DNA of 64,000 nucleotides from Sphingomonas sp. GTDB taxonomy: Bacteria; Pseudomonadota; Alphaproteobacteria; Sphingomonadales; Sphingomonadaceae. Each line of letters begins with the position of its first letter. The stretch's first letter is position 1. Made by a program: the position numbers and the translations under genes. The notes below the pieces were generated by a model. It was not told the DNA's origin, did not search any database, and was given only the letters and a program-made list of their open reading frames with translations. The stretch covers positions 496,001 to 560,000 of the forward strand of contig NZ_JAGIAM010000001.1 in the NCBI RefSeq assembly GCF_017744835.1, read 5' to 3'. Shown piece after piece: positions 54,173 to 62,546 of this stretch.

Positions 54173-54693
54173 ACCCGCGCCTGGTCCGCTGCGCGGCGCT
54201 GCTCGCGCTCGCCGTGCCGGCAGCCTGCGCCGACCCGGCCGCTATGGCACGCCCCGCCGCTGCCCCGGCGCCCGACCGGATCGAAATGGAGTTGCGTTCG
54301 TGGGGCCGCCCCATGTCGCGCTGGTCGATCGGCGCGGACGGCAAGGGCAGCCTGACGCTGCCCGAGCCCGGGGTCTTCGACGCCCGCGAGCTGGTCACCC
54401 GGCGCTTCGATGCGGGCGCGACCGGCTTCGCCGAAATCGCGGCGCTGCTCGGCCAGGCCGAACGCCGCGCCGGCCAGCAGCTGCCCTGCACGCAGCGAGT
54501 CACCGATTTCCCCTATGGCGAGGTCCGCTGGCACCGCGCGACCGGGCCCGACGCCAGGCTCGACTTCGACCGCGGGTGCCGTGACGCGGAGACGCAACCG
54601 GTGCTCGCCGCGCTCCAGCGTGCCGACCAGCGCGTCGCCGATTGGGCCCGTGGCGCTCCGGTCGCTGAGCGCGCGCCGGTCCCGGCGCAATGA
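54169..54693 (+). CDS. Small secreted or lipoprotein, unknown family
   Basis: A 174-aa protein with an N-terminal hydrophobic signal (CAALLALAVPAACADPA; the Cys after PAA could be a lipidation site, though the -3 residue is Pro, so ordinary cleavage is possible). The mature part is beta-rich with one Cys pair (QLPCTQRV and DRGCRDA). GTG 54169 overlaps the upstream stop. I do not recognise a family. It probably belongs to the operon with the preceding phosphatase-like gene and the next small membrane protein. Confidence 0.6.
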   Translation: MNPRLVRCAALLALAVPAACADPAAMARPAAAPAPDRIEMELRSWGRPMSRWSIGADGKGSLTLPEPGVFDARELVTRRFDAGATGFAEIAALLGQAERRAGQQLPCTQRVTDFPYGEVRWHRATGPDARLDFDRGCRDAETQPVLAALQRADQRVADWARGAPVAERAPVPAQ

Positions 54694-55052
54694 ACCAGCT
54701 CACCCTCTTCCTCGGCTCGCTCGCCGCGATCCTGCTGCTGGCGCTCGCCGCCCGGCTGCTCCGGCTCGGCGGCGGCGCGATCGAGGGTGAGGCCGCGGCG
54801 ATCCGTGAGGCCGAGGCGCAGCTCTCGGGCTTCGAGGCCGAGCGCGCGATCGTCGGCAGCGACGGCCAGGCCGCGCTCGTCCACGGTCGCGACGGCAGCC
54901 TCGCCCTGCTCAAGCAGCACGGCACGCAGGTCGCCGTCCGCCGCTTGGCCGCCACCGCGGTGCACCCGACTCCCGACGGCCTGCTGGTGGCCAGCGGCGA
55001 GCGCCGCTTCGGCGACGTGCTGGTGCGGGGCGCGGCGGGGGTCTCTCGCTGA
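54690..55052 (+). CDS. Small membrane-anchored protein, unknown family
   Basis: A 120-aa protein with a single N-terminal helix (FLGSLAAILLLALAARLLRL) and a soluble beta-rich tail with VGSDGQAALVHGRDGSLALL. It overlaps the previous gene by 4 nt. Proteins of this size and layout occur in sphingomonads beside the gene before it; I have no functional name for it. Possibly a membrane-tethered adaptor. Confidence 0.6.
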   Translation: MNQLTLFLGSLAAILLLALAARLLRLGGGAIEGEAAAIREAEAQLSGFEAERAIVGSDGQAALVHGRDGSLALLKQHGTQVAVRRLAATAVHPTPDGLLVASGERRFGDVLVRGAAGVSR

Positions 55053-55292
55053 GGCGCACAGCCGCTTGCAATGTAGGATTTCGGCTGCTCAGGTCGGCGT
55101 GCTGCCGATCGGCCGCCGCTCTTTGACAAGTCGACAGCACTCGCAACGAAAACGCTTTCAGGCTGCGTGGTGTGTTCGCGCGCTGCCAAACACCGCGCCA
55201 AATCACCCGCGCCAGACCACCGTGACAGTGTGACCCTGGTGTGACCTTTGCCTTGCGTGACACGCTACTTACAGTGCGGTAAGCAAGGGCCG

Positions 55293-56255
55293 ATGCCCCA
55301 TTTGCCCAACCCCGTCGATTACGCGGTCCCGGCCTTTGTGCTGCTGGTGCTCGCCGAGATGATCGTCGCCTGGGCCAAGGACCGGCGCCGCTATTGCCCG
55401 CGCGACACGCTGACGTCGCTCGGCCTCGGGCTCGGCAGCACCGTCGCGGGGCTGCTCTCGGGCGGGCTCGTCTTCGCCATGGCGAGCTGGGTCTGGCAGT
55501 ATCGCCTCTTCGACATCGGCTGGGGCTGGTACTGGTTCGCCCTCGCCTTCGTGCTCGACGACCTCGCCTATTACGTCTTCCACCGCGCCTCGCACCGCGT
55601 CCGCTGGTTCTGGGCGAGCCACGTCATCCATCATTCGAGCCAGCACTATAATCTCTCGACCGCGCTCCGGCAGACCTGGACCGGCTTCGTCAGCTTCAAC
55701 TTCCTCTTCCGCCTTCCGCTGTTCCTGATCGGCTTCCCGCCGGCGATGGTCTTCTTCGTCGCGGGGCTCAACCTGATCTACCAGTTCTGGATCCACACCG
55801 AAGTGATCGGCCGCATGCCGCGCTGGTTCGAGGCGGTGATGAACACCCCCTCGCACCACCGCGTCCATCACGCGACCAATGCGCGCTACCTCGACCGCAA
55901 CTATGCCGGCGTCTTCATCGTCTGGGACAAGCTCTTCGGCACCTTCGAGCCCGAACGCGACGACGACAAGCCCCGCTACGGCATCGTCAAGAACCTCGGC
56001 AGCTTCAACCTGCTCTGGGCGGCCTTCCACGAATGGATCGGCATCGCGCGCGACGTCGCGGCGGCACCGACCTGGCGCGCGCGGCTCGACTATATGATCC
56101 GGCCGCCCGGCTGGAGCCACGACGGCAGCCGGGACACGTCCGAGACGATCAAGGCGCGCTGGCAGGCGCGGCAGCAGCGGGAGGGTGCGTGGAACAAGCC
56201 GACATCGTCGTCATCGGCGGAGGATCGGGCGGGAGCGCCGTCGCAGGCCGCCTGA
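55293..56255 (+). CDS. Sterol desaturase/fatty acid hydroxylase family protein
   Basis: Integral membrane di-iron oxygenase of 320 aa. The three histidine clusters are present: HRASH near residue 105, HVIHHSSQHYN near residue 115-125, and HHRVHH near residue 190. Four hydrophobic helices flank them. The family hydroxylates or desaturates sterols, fatty acids or carotenoids using O2 and a reductase. ATG 55293 with AAGG upstream is used. Its last 67 nt overlap the GMC oxidoreductase start in another frame, so the two are coupled. Confidence 0.9.
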   Translation: MPHLPNPVDYAVPAFVLLVLAEMIVAWAKDRRRYCPRDTLTSLGLGLGSTVAGLLSGGLVFAMASWVWQYRLFDIGWGWYWFALAFVLDDLAYYVFHRASHRVRWFWASHVIHHSSQHYNLSTALRQTWTGFVSFNFLFRLPLFLIGFPPAMVFFVAGLNLIYQFWIHTEVIGRMPRWFEAVMNTPSHHRVHHATNARYLDRNYAGVFIVWDKLFGTFEPERDDDKPRYGIVKNLGSFNLLWAAFHEWIGIARDVAAAPTWRARLDYMIRPPGWSHDGSRDTSETIKARWQARQQREGAWNKPTSSSSAEDRAGAPSQAA

Positions 56256-57772
56256 GCGAGGACGGCCGCACGCGCGTCGCGCTGCTCGAGGCGGGCGGGC
56301 GCAACACCGGGCTCAAGACCATCATGCCCGGCATGATGCCCTTCCAGGGGGAGGCGACCAACTGGCGCTTCGAAACGGTGCCCCAGCGCGGCCTCGCCGG
56401 CCGGCGCGGCTATCAGCCCCGCGGCCGGGGGCTTGGCGGGTCGAGCGCGATCAACGCGATGCTCTATATCCGCGGCCATCCTGCCGATTACGACCAGTGG
56501 CGCGATCTCGGCTGCACCGGCTGGGGCTGGGACGACGTGCTTCCCTGGTTCAGGGTGAGCGAGCACAATGTCCGCGGCGCCGATGCCTTCCACGGCGATG
56601 CCGGCCCGCTCTGGGTCAGCGACCAGCGCTTCGCCAACCCCGGCGCGCACGCCTTCCTCCGCGCCGCCGAATCGCTCCAGATCCCCCTCAACGCTGACTT
56701 CAACGGCACCCGGCAGGAGGGCGTCGGCCTCTATCAGGTGACCCAGAGGAACGGCGAGCGCTGGACCGCCGCCCGCGCCTATCTGCCCGTCCAGCCCCGC
56801 GACAATCTCGCGATCCTCTGCGACGCCGTGGCCGAGCGCATCCTGTTCGACGGCGGCCGCGCCGTCGGCGTCGCCTATGTCCAGGGCGGCGAGAGGCGCG
56901 AGATCCGCGCCGATCGCGTCGTGCTCGCCGCCGGCGCCTTCCAGACGCCGCAGCTGCTGATGCTCTCGGGCATCGGCCCGGCACAGCACCTCAGGGACAT
57001 GGGGCTGGAGGTGCGGATCGACCGCCCCGCCGTCGGCGCCGACCTGCAGGACCATATCGACTATGTCGCCGCCTTCGAGACCGCGGGCGCCCCCTTCCTC
57101 GGCCGCTCGCTCGGCGGCACGCTCAAGTCGATGGGCGCGATGGCGCGCTGGCTGCTCACGCGCAGCGGCGGCATGACCTCGCCCTTTGCCGAGGCCGGCG
57201 GCTTCCTGCGCACCGATCCGGCGGACGAACGCCCTGACGTCCAGCTCCATTTCGTCGTGGCGATCGTCGAGGACCATGGCCGCGCCGCGGTCAAGGCGCA
57301 CGGCTATTCGTGCCACGCCTGCGTGCTCCGGCCCGAGAGCCGCGGCACGGTGCGCCTCCAGTCGCCTCAGGTGACCGACGCACCGCTGATCGACCCCGAT
57401 TTCCTGGGCGACCCGCACGACATGGACGTGCTCAAGCGCGGCGTGCGCGCCATGTACCGTATCCTCGAGGCACCCGCGATGGCCGCCTTCGAACCGCGCG
57501 ACCGCTACCCCGTCGACCTCGCCGACGACGAAGCGCTCGAGGCGCTGCTCCGCGTCCGCTCGGACACTGTCTACCACCCGGTCGGCACCGCCCGCATGGG
57601 CGCGGACGCGCAGGCGGTCTGCGATCCCCGGCTCCGCGTCCGCGGCGTCGACGGCCTCTACATCGCCGACGCCTCGGTGATGCCGCGCCTGATCGGCGGC
57701 AACACCAACGCGCCCACGATCATGATCGGCGAGCGCTGCGCCGCCTTCATCCGCGACGAGCTCGCCGCATAA
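56189..57772 (+). CDS. GMC family FAD-dependent oxidoreductase (choline-dehydrogenase-like)
   Basis: Flavoprotein alcohol dehydrogenase of 527 aa. IVVIGGGSGGSAVAGRLSED is the ADP-binding loop at the very N-terminus, RGRGLGGSSAINAMLYIRGH the first GMC signature, and GAFQTPQLLMLSGIGPA the second. The catalytic pair is HPVGTARMG (His) and NTNAPTIMIGE (Asn). GTG 56189 with GGAGG upstream is the only fitting start and lies inside the hydroxylase gene. It may oxidise the hydroxyl product of that enzyme. Its stop codon begins the A-run of the opposite-strand amtB terminator. Confidence 0.92.
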   Translation: MEQADIVVIGGGSGGSAVAGRLSEDGRTRVALLEAGGRNTGLKTIMPGMMPFQGEATNWRFETVPQRGLAGRRGYQPRGRGLGGSSAINAMLYIRGHPADYDQWRDLGCTGWGWDDVLPWFRVSEHNVRGADAFHGDAGPLWVSDQRFANPGAHAFLRAAESLQIPLNADFNGTRQEGVGLYQVTQRNGERWTAARAYLPVQPRDNLAILCDAVAERILFDGGRAVGVAYVQGGERREIRADRVVLAAGAFQTPQLLMLSGIGPAQHLRDMGLEVRIDRPAVGADLQDHIDYVAAFETAGAPFLGRSLGGTLKSMGAMARWLLTRSGGMTSPFAEAGGFLRTDPADERPDVQLHFVVAIVEDHGRAAVKAHGYSCHACVLRPESRGTVRLQSPQVTDAPLIDPDFLGDPHDMDVLKRGVRAMYRILEAPAMAAFEPRDRYPVDLADDEALEALLRVRSDTVYHPVGTARMGADAQAVCDPRLRVRGVDGLYIADASVMPRLIGGNTNAPTIMIGERCAAFIRDELAA

Positions 57773-57800
57773 AAAAAGGGCCGGTGGAGACCACCGGCCC
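57771..57800 (-). terminator. Intrinsic terminator of glnK-amtB
   Basis: A 10-bp GC-rich perfect stem (GGGCCGGTGG at 57778-57787 with its complement at 57791-57800, loop AGA) followed on the minus strand by seven T (57777-57771). It lies 62 bp after the amtB stop and touches the stop codon of the convergent GMC gene. On the plus strand there is no T-run, so strong termination is predicted only for amtB transcription. Confidence 0.88.
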
Positions 57801-57862
57801 AGTGCGTCCGCAGGAGGAACGCGGTGAGGGACGCCCCGCTCTCGCGCGGCGTCCCAAGCTCG

Positions 57863-59287
57863 TCAGTAGTTGTAGGCGCGCTCGCCGTGCGCGTTGATGT
57901 CGAGGCCTTCGACCTCCACTTCCGCGCTCGGCCGCAGCCCGACCGTGTGCTTGAGCGCCAGGAACAGCGCCGCCGAGACCAGGCCCGACCAGAAGAGCGT
58001 GACGCCCACTGCCGTGATCTGGGTCACGATCTGCGCGCCCATGTCGTAGGTGCCGGGAACCGCCGGCAGCTTGGTGTAGTCGAAGAAGCCCTGGCCGCCG
58101 AGCGCCGGGTCCGCGACCACGCCGGTGCCGATCGCGCCGATGATGCCGCCCACGCAGTGGACGCCGAACACGTCGAGCGAGTCGTCATAGCCGAACTTGT
58201 TCTTCACCGTGGTCACGAAGAAGAAGCAGACCACCGTCGCCACTGCGCCGAGCAGGATCGACGTCGCCGGTGAGGCGAAGCCCGCCGCCGGAGTAATCGC
58301 GACCAGGCCGGCGACGACGCCCGAAGCCGCGCCGAGCAGCGAGGACTTTTTGTGCACGATCTGCTCGATCAGCGCCCAGGTCAGGCCCGCCGCCGCCGTG
58401 GCGACCAGCGTGTTGATGAAGGCCAGGCCCGCAAGGCCGTTGGCTTCGAGGTTCGAGCCCGCGTTGAAGCCGAACCAGCCCACCCACAGCAGCGAGGCGC
58501 CGATCATGGTCATCACCAGGCTGTGCGGCGCCATCGGCTCGCTCTTGTAGCCGATGCGCTTGCCGATCACGAGGCAGCCCACCAGGCCCGCGATGCCGGC
58601 ATTGATGTGCACCACGGTGCCGCCCGCGAAGTCGAGCGCGCCCTTGCCCCACAGGAAGCCCGCGTCGGTCGGGTTCGCCGGCAGGAAGTCCGGGCCGGCC
58701 CAGTACCAGACCATGTGCGCGATCGGGAAATAGACGATCGTCAGCCACGCCACGACGAAGATGATCAGCGGCCAGAACTTCACCCGCTCGGCGAAGGCGC
58801 CGACGATCAGCGCCGGGGTGATCGCCGCGAAGGTCAGCTGGAACACGACGAACACCAGCTCGGGCAGATAGACGCCGTTCGTGAAGGTCGCCGCGAAGGT
58901 CGTCGCGTCGACGCCCTTGAGGAAGATCTTGGAGAAGCCCCCGACGAACGGCGCGAGCCCGCCCGAACCGGCGGTGAACGCCATCGAATAGCCCCAGCCG
59001 ACCCAGACGAGCGCGGCGACGCAGACGATCGTCAGCACCTGCATCAGCACCGACAGCATGTTCTTGGTGCGCACCAGGCCGCCATAGAAGAGCGCGAGGC
59101 CGGGCACCGACATCATCAGCACGAGCGCCGCCGACACCAGCATCCAGGCGACATCGCCCTTGTTCACCATCGAGGCATCCGGCGTCACCGTCGCCGCAGC
59201 GGCGGGCGCGGCGTCCTGCGCCCATGCGGGCAGCGCGGCAAATGCCGCGAGCGCGCCGCCCGCGGCTAAAGTCTTGGCTAGCTTCAT
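57863..59287 (-). CDS. amtB: Ammonium transporter AmtB
   Basis: Trimeric ammonium channel of 474 aa with a cleavable signal peptide (ALAAFAALPAWAQD) and 11 helices. Key parts: ALFYGGLVRTKNMLSVLMQV, FAGGTVVHINAGIAGLVG (first pore His), DVFGVHCVGGIIGAIGTG (second pore His) and a cytoplasmic tail. Its inhibition by GlnK binding under nitrogen excess is well established in the family. ATG 59287 follows GGGGGTCGAG, 11 nt after the glnK stop, so both form one operon driven by the sigma-54 promoter. Confidence 0.96.
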   Translation of the reverse strand: MKLAKTLAAGGALAAFAALPAWAQDAAPAAAATVTPDASMVNKGDVAWMLVSAALVLMMSVPGLALFYGGLVRTKNMLSVLMQVLTIVCVAALVWVGWGYSMAFTAGSGGLAPFVGGFSKIFLKGVDATTFAATFTNGVYLPELVFVVFQLTFAAITPALIVGAFAERVKFWPLIIFVVAWLTIVYFPIAHMVWYWAGPDFLPANPTDAGFLWGKGALDFAGGTVVHINAGIAGLVGCLVIGKRIGYKSEPMAPHSLVMTMIGASLLWVGWFGFNAGSNLEANGLAGLAFINTLVATAAAGLTWALIEQIVHKKSSLLGAASGVVAGLVAITPAAGFASPATSILLGAVATVVCFFFVTTVKNKFGYDDSLDVFGVHCVGGIIGAIGTGVVADPALGGQGFFDYTKLPAVPGTYDMGAQIVTQITAVGVTLFWSGLVSAALFLALKHTVGLRPSAEVEVEGLDINAHGERAYNY

Positions 59288-59298
59288 CTCGACCCCCT

Positions 59299-59637
59299 TC
59301 ACAGCGCAGTCTCGTTGGTCTCGCCGGTGCGGATCCGCACCGCCTGGCCCATATCGAGGACGAAAATCTTGCCGTCCCCGATCGCGCCGGTGCTCGCGGC
59401 GGCCTGGATCGCCTCCACGGCACGGTCCGCGAGATCGGAGCCGACCGCGACCTCGATCTTGATCTTCGGCACCATGTTGGTGCTGTACTCGGCGCCGCGG
59501 TAGATCTCGGTCTGGCCCTTCTGGCGGCCGAAGCCCTTCACTTCGGACACGGTCATGCCGGTGACGCCGACCTGCGTCAGCGCCTCGCGGACCTCGTCCA
59601 GCTTGAACGGTTTTATGATGGCGATGATGAGTTTCAT
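59299..59637 (-). CDS. glnK: Nitrogen regulatory PII protein GlnK
   Basis: Trimeric PII signal protein of 112 aa, the standard length. KLIIAIIKPFKLDEVREAL is the N-terminal PII signature, EVKGFGRQKGQTEIYRGAEY carries the T-loop with uridylylation Tyr51, and TGAIGDGKIFVLDMGQAVRI the B/C-loop for ATP, ADP and 2-oxoglutarate. It senses nitrogen and carbon state and blocks AmtB when unmodified. GAGGGGGCGAA precedes ATG 59637. The sigma-54 promoter lies 40-54 bp upstream. Confidence 0.96.
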   Translation of the reverse strand: MKLIIAIIKPFKLDEVREALTQVGVTGMTVSEVKGFGRQKGQTEIYRGAEYSTNMVPKIKIEVAVGSDLADRAVEAIQAAASTGAIGDGKIFVLDMGQAVRIRTGETNETAL

Positions 59638-59676
59638 TTCGCCCCCTCATTGGCGGTTGTCCCGAGGGAGCGATCA

Positions 59677-59691
59677 GCAAGCGCCGTGCCA
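59677..59691 (-). promoter_or_regulatory. Sigma-54 (RpoN) promoter of glnK-amtB
   Basis: On the minus strand TGGCAC-N5-TTGC, an exact match to the -24/-12 consensus with correct GG-to-GC spacing. The predicted transcript starts near 59665, about 28 nt before the glnK ATG. An enhancer for NtrC should lie further upstream; TGCACC at 59755-59750 on the minus strand is a weak half-site candidate. Confidence 0.85.
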
Positions 59692-59784
59692 GACGCCGGA
59701 ATCGCGAATATCTCTAAGGGGGAGCGAGGCGCGACCGTTACGGAGGTGCAAATTTTTACGCAGACGTGAAGGTCTGCTCAAAAA

Positions 59785-59988
59785 TCAGGCAGTATCGTCC
59801 AGCAATGCGCGGGCCGCCTCTAGGTCCTCGTCGTCCACCATCACGCGAACCGGGATCAGCAGCCAGCTGCCGTCGGCGATGCTCGCGCCGGCGTCGAACA
59901 CGAAGCTGGGAATGTCCTCGGCCTCGAGCCTAGACTGGATGATGAAGGCGTGCTGCCGGTCGAAGCGGCCGAGTTCGACGAGTGCCAT
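59785..59988 (-). CDS. DUF2007 small protein
   Basis: A 67-aa DUF2007 domain protein, a ferredoxin-like fold: ELGRFDRQHAFIIQSRLEAE and DIPSFVFDAGASIADG, then VRVMVDDEDLEAARALLDD. The family is called putative prokaryotic signal-transducing protein, and its partner is unknown. ATG 59988 shares a base with the stop of the arylamine N-acetyltransferase gene (TGATG), so it ends the operon starting at 62482. Confidence 0.88.
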   Translation of the reverse strand: MALVELGRFDRQHAFIIQSRLEAEDIPSFVFDAGASIADGSWLLIPVRVMVDDEDLEAARALLDDTA

Positions 59989-60803
59989 CAGGCCGCCATC
60001 ACGCCCAGCCGCGCGATCAGCGCAGCGCGGTCGGGCAGCTCCAGCCCCATTTCTTCGCTGAGGATGTCGCAGAATGCTTCGGGCTCATCCACTTCGCGGC
60101 GCTCGAAGCTGCCATCGCGGCCATACCGGGTGAACAGCCCGCTGCGCACCGCCAGCCGCCCCTCCGGAAGGACGCGCGCGCAGGTCACGCCTTGGGTGAA
60201 GTGCGATGCGGGACTGGTCGAGACCCACCAGTTGACCGGCTCGAAGTCGATCGCGAGCTGCGGATGCAGGTCGAAGCGGTAGCAGGTCCGCCAGTCGTCG
60301 CCGATTAGGATCTGGAGCCGCCATTCGCCGCCGTGCTCGATCAGGCGGAAGGGCTCGTGCGGCGTTTCCTGCTCGACGTCCGTCACCAGGTCGAGCACAC
60401 CGGTAAGCACTGCGCCGCCGAAACCGACGTCGACGATCACCGGTCGCTCGGGCAGATCGACGCGCAGCAGCATGTGGCTCCGGGGCGTGACCGCGTCCTC
60501 ATCCATGTTCCACAGCACACGCGCGGCGAGCGGCGTCACGCGGAAGCCGATCGCCTCCAGCACGCGCCAGAAGAGTCCGTTCTGCTCGAAGCAATAGCCG
60601 CCGCGGCGTCCGTGCACGAGCTTCGCGATCAGTGCGTCGGGCTCCAGCCGCACTGGGCGGCCAAGCAGCGGATCGAAATTCTCGAACGGAATCGCCAGGG
60701 TGTGGCGCAGCACCAGCTCGGCCAGCGTCGCGCGATCGGGCGTGGGCTCGCCCGCATAGCCGGTGCGCGCAAAATAGGCGGAGACGTCGGCATCGCCGAG
60801 CAT
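59988..60803 (-). CDS. nat: Arylamine N-acetyltransferase
   Basis: NAT enzyme of 271 aa that moves acetyl from acetyl-CoA to arylamines and hydrazines. The catalytic triad is visible: Cys71 in RRGGYCFEQN, His110 in PRSHMLLRVD and Asp125 in VIVDVGFGG. The N-terminal AIPFENFDPLLGRPV is the family start motif. ATG 60803 overlaps the stop of tldD. The longer frame upstream is antisense to the operon's coding strand pattern and is rejected. Confidence 0.95.
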   Translation of the reverse strand: MLGDADVSAYFARTGYAGEPTPDRATLAELVLRHTLAIPFENFDPLLGRPVRLEPDALIAKLVHGRRGGYCFEQNGLFWRVLEAIGFRVTPLAARVLWNMDEDAVTPRSHMLLRVDLPERPVIVDVGFGGAVLTGVLDLVTDVEQETPHEPFRLIEHGGEWRLQILIGDDWRTCYRFDLHPQLAIDFEPVNWWVSTSPASHFTQGVTCARVLPEGRLAVRSGLFTRYGRDGSFERREVDEPEAFCDILSEEMGLELPDRAALIARLGVMAA

Positions 60804-62230
60804 CAGGCCGCGGTCCCGCCCACCGTCAGCCCCTCGACCAGCAGCGTAGGCTGGCCCACGCCGGCGGGCACGGACTGGCCGCCCTTGCCGCACATACCGA
60901 TACCTTCGTCGAGCGCGAAGTCGTTGCCAATGCCGGTCACCTTCGTCAGCACCGAGGGACCGTCGCCGATCAGCGTCGCGCCCTTGATCGGCGCGCCGAG
61001 CTTGCCGTTTTCGATCATATAGGCCTCGGTGCACGAGAAGACGAACTTGCCCGAGACGATGTCGACCTGGCCGCCGCCGAAGCTTTTGGCAAAAATCCCT
61101 TTCCTTACGCGTGTGAGCAATTCCGCGGGGTCGTCCTGGCCGCCCTTCATGAAGGTGTTGGTCATGCGCGGCATGGGGGCGTGCTGGAAGCTCTCGCGGC
61201 GGCCGTTGCCGGTGGGCTCGGCGCCCATCAGGCGGGCATTGAGGCGGTCCTGCATATAGCCCTTGAGAATGCCGTCCTCGATCAGCACCGTCTCGCGCGT
61301 CGGCGTGCCTTCGTCGTCGATCGACAGCGAGCCGCGGCGGTCGAGGATCGAGCCGTCGTCGACCACGGTCACCCCGGGCGCCGCGACGCGCTCGCCGATC
61401 CGGCCGGAGAAGGCGCTGGTGCCCTTGCGGTTGAAGTCGCCCTCCAGCCCATGGCCGACCGCTTCGTGGAGCAGCACGCCGGGCCAGCCGGGGCCGCACA
61501 GCACGGGCATGTCGCCCGCGGGTGCGTCGATCGCGTCGAGATTGACCAGCGCCTGGGCGAGCGCCTCGTCGATCGCGCGGTTCCAGGTCTCGGGCTGGAA
61601 GAGCCGGTCATAAAGCGTGCGCCCGCCGGTGCCGAAGCTTCCGGTCTCGCGCCGCCCGTTCGCCTCGACGACGATCGAGACGTTCAAGCGCACCAGCGGC
61701 CGCACGTCGGTGGCGATGAAGCCGTCGGGCCGGACCACCTCGACCACGCTCCACTGGCCGGTGAGCCCGACCGAGACCTGCACGACGCGCGGATCGCGCG
61801 CGCGCGCCGCGGCGTCGATCGTCTGGCACAAATTCACCTTGTCGGCGAAGAGCACGAGGTCGAGCGGATCGGCGTCGGTATAGAGGTGACGGTTGCTGCC
61901 CTGCGGCGGCGGCGCCTTGCCCTGCTTCGCCGGATCGATCAGCGCCATCGTCTCGGCGGCACGCCGGATCGCCTGGGGGGTGATCTCATTGGCATGGGCA
62001 AAGGCCGTGGTCTCGCCCGAGACCGCGCGCAGCCCGAAGCCTGAATGCGTGTCGAACGAAGCGGTCTTGAGCCGGCCGTCGTCGAAGCCGAACGCCTCGG
62101 TCTTGCGATACTGGAGATAGAGCTCGCCGTCCTCGGCGCGGCCCAGGGCTTCTGCGGTCAGCTTCGCCGCCGTCTCGGGATCGAGGCTGTCGCGGTAGAG
62201 GAAACTGCGCGGATCGGTGGGAATCGTCAT
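60803..62230 (-). CDS. tldD: Metalloprotease TldD
   Basis: Zinc protease subunit (475 aa) that with TldE/PmbA matures peptides and degrades CcdA-type antitoxins. VLLHEAVGHGLEGDFNRKGT carries the HExxxH zinc motif, and FVFSCTEAYMIENGKLGAPI holds the third ligand Cys. The partner gene is not in the window. ATG 62230 lies 18 bp after the zf-CHCC gene, and the nat gene starts in its stop codon. Confidence 0.96.
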   Translation of the reverse strand: MTIPTDPRSFLYRDSLDPETAAKLTAEALGRAEDGELYLQYRKTEAFGFDDGRLKTASFDTHSGFGLRAVSGETTAFAHANEITPQAIRRAAETMALIDPAKQGKAPPPQGSNRHLYTDADPLDLVLFADKVNLCQTIDAAARARDPRVVQVSVGLTGQWSVVEVVRPDGFIATDVRPLVRLNVSIVVEANGRRETGSFGTGGRTLYDRLFQPETWNRAIDEALAQALVNLDAIDAPAGDMPVLCGPGWPGVLLHEAVGHGLEGDFNRKGTSAFSGRIGERVAAPGVTVVDDGSILDRRGSLSIDDEGTPTRETVLIEDGILKGYMQDRLNARLMGAEPTGNGRRESFQHAPMPRMTNTFMKGGQDDPAELLTRVRKGIFAKSFGGGQVDIVSGKFVFSCTEAYMIENGKLGAPIKGATLIGDGPSVLTKVTGIGNDFALDEGIGMCGKGGQSVPAGVGQPTLLVEGLTVGGTAA

Positions 62231-62248
62231 CCCACAGATATAGGCAGG

Positions 62249-62482
62249 TTAGACGCTCGCGCCAGCCGGGTGATCGGGCAGCTGGCTCTGGTCGGCGCCG
62301 TCCGCGGGGCCGCCGATCAGCACGAAGCGGCGGTCGCAATAGCCGCAATCGACATAGCCGTGCTCGTCGATCTGCAGGAACACGCGCGGATGGCCGAGCG
62401 CGGCGGGCAGGCCGGGGCCGGTGCCGTCGCAGGACACGCGGGCGTGGGAAGTGCGGATGATCTCGGGCAGGGGCGCGGTCAT
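62249..62482 (-). CDS. zf-CHCC domain protein
   Basis: A 77-aa zinc-finger protein of the zf-CHCC (COG4391) family, related to the complex I accessory subunit NDUFS6. The ligand set is visible as VSCDGTG, LGHPRVFLQIDEHGY and VDCGYCDRRFVL. It is the first gene of the operon leading to TldD. It faces the ABC ATPase gene across a 64-bp divergent promoter region. In sphingomonads it is typically located here; its exact role in respiratory complex assembly is inferred. Confidence 0.88.
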   Translation of the reverse strand: MTAPLPEIIRTSHARVSCDGTGPGLPAALGHPRVFLQIDEHGYVDCGYCDRRFVLIGGPADGADQSQLPDHPAGASV

Positions 62483-62546
62483 GAGACGCGCCTAGCAAAG
62501 CCGGAGGGGGCTCGCAATCGCGCGCGCACGGTCTTATGCGCAAAGC

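Noticed and set aside
57863..59680. 605-codon frame suggesting a GlnK-AmtB fusion
   Set aside because: The first 131 codons are an out-of-frame reading of glnK; AmtB has its own ATG, ribosome site and signal peptide at 59287.
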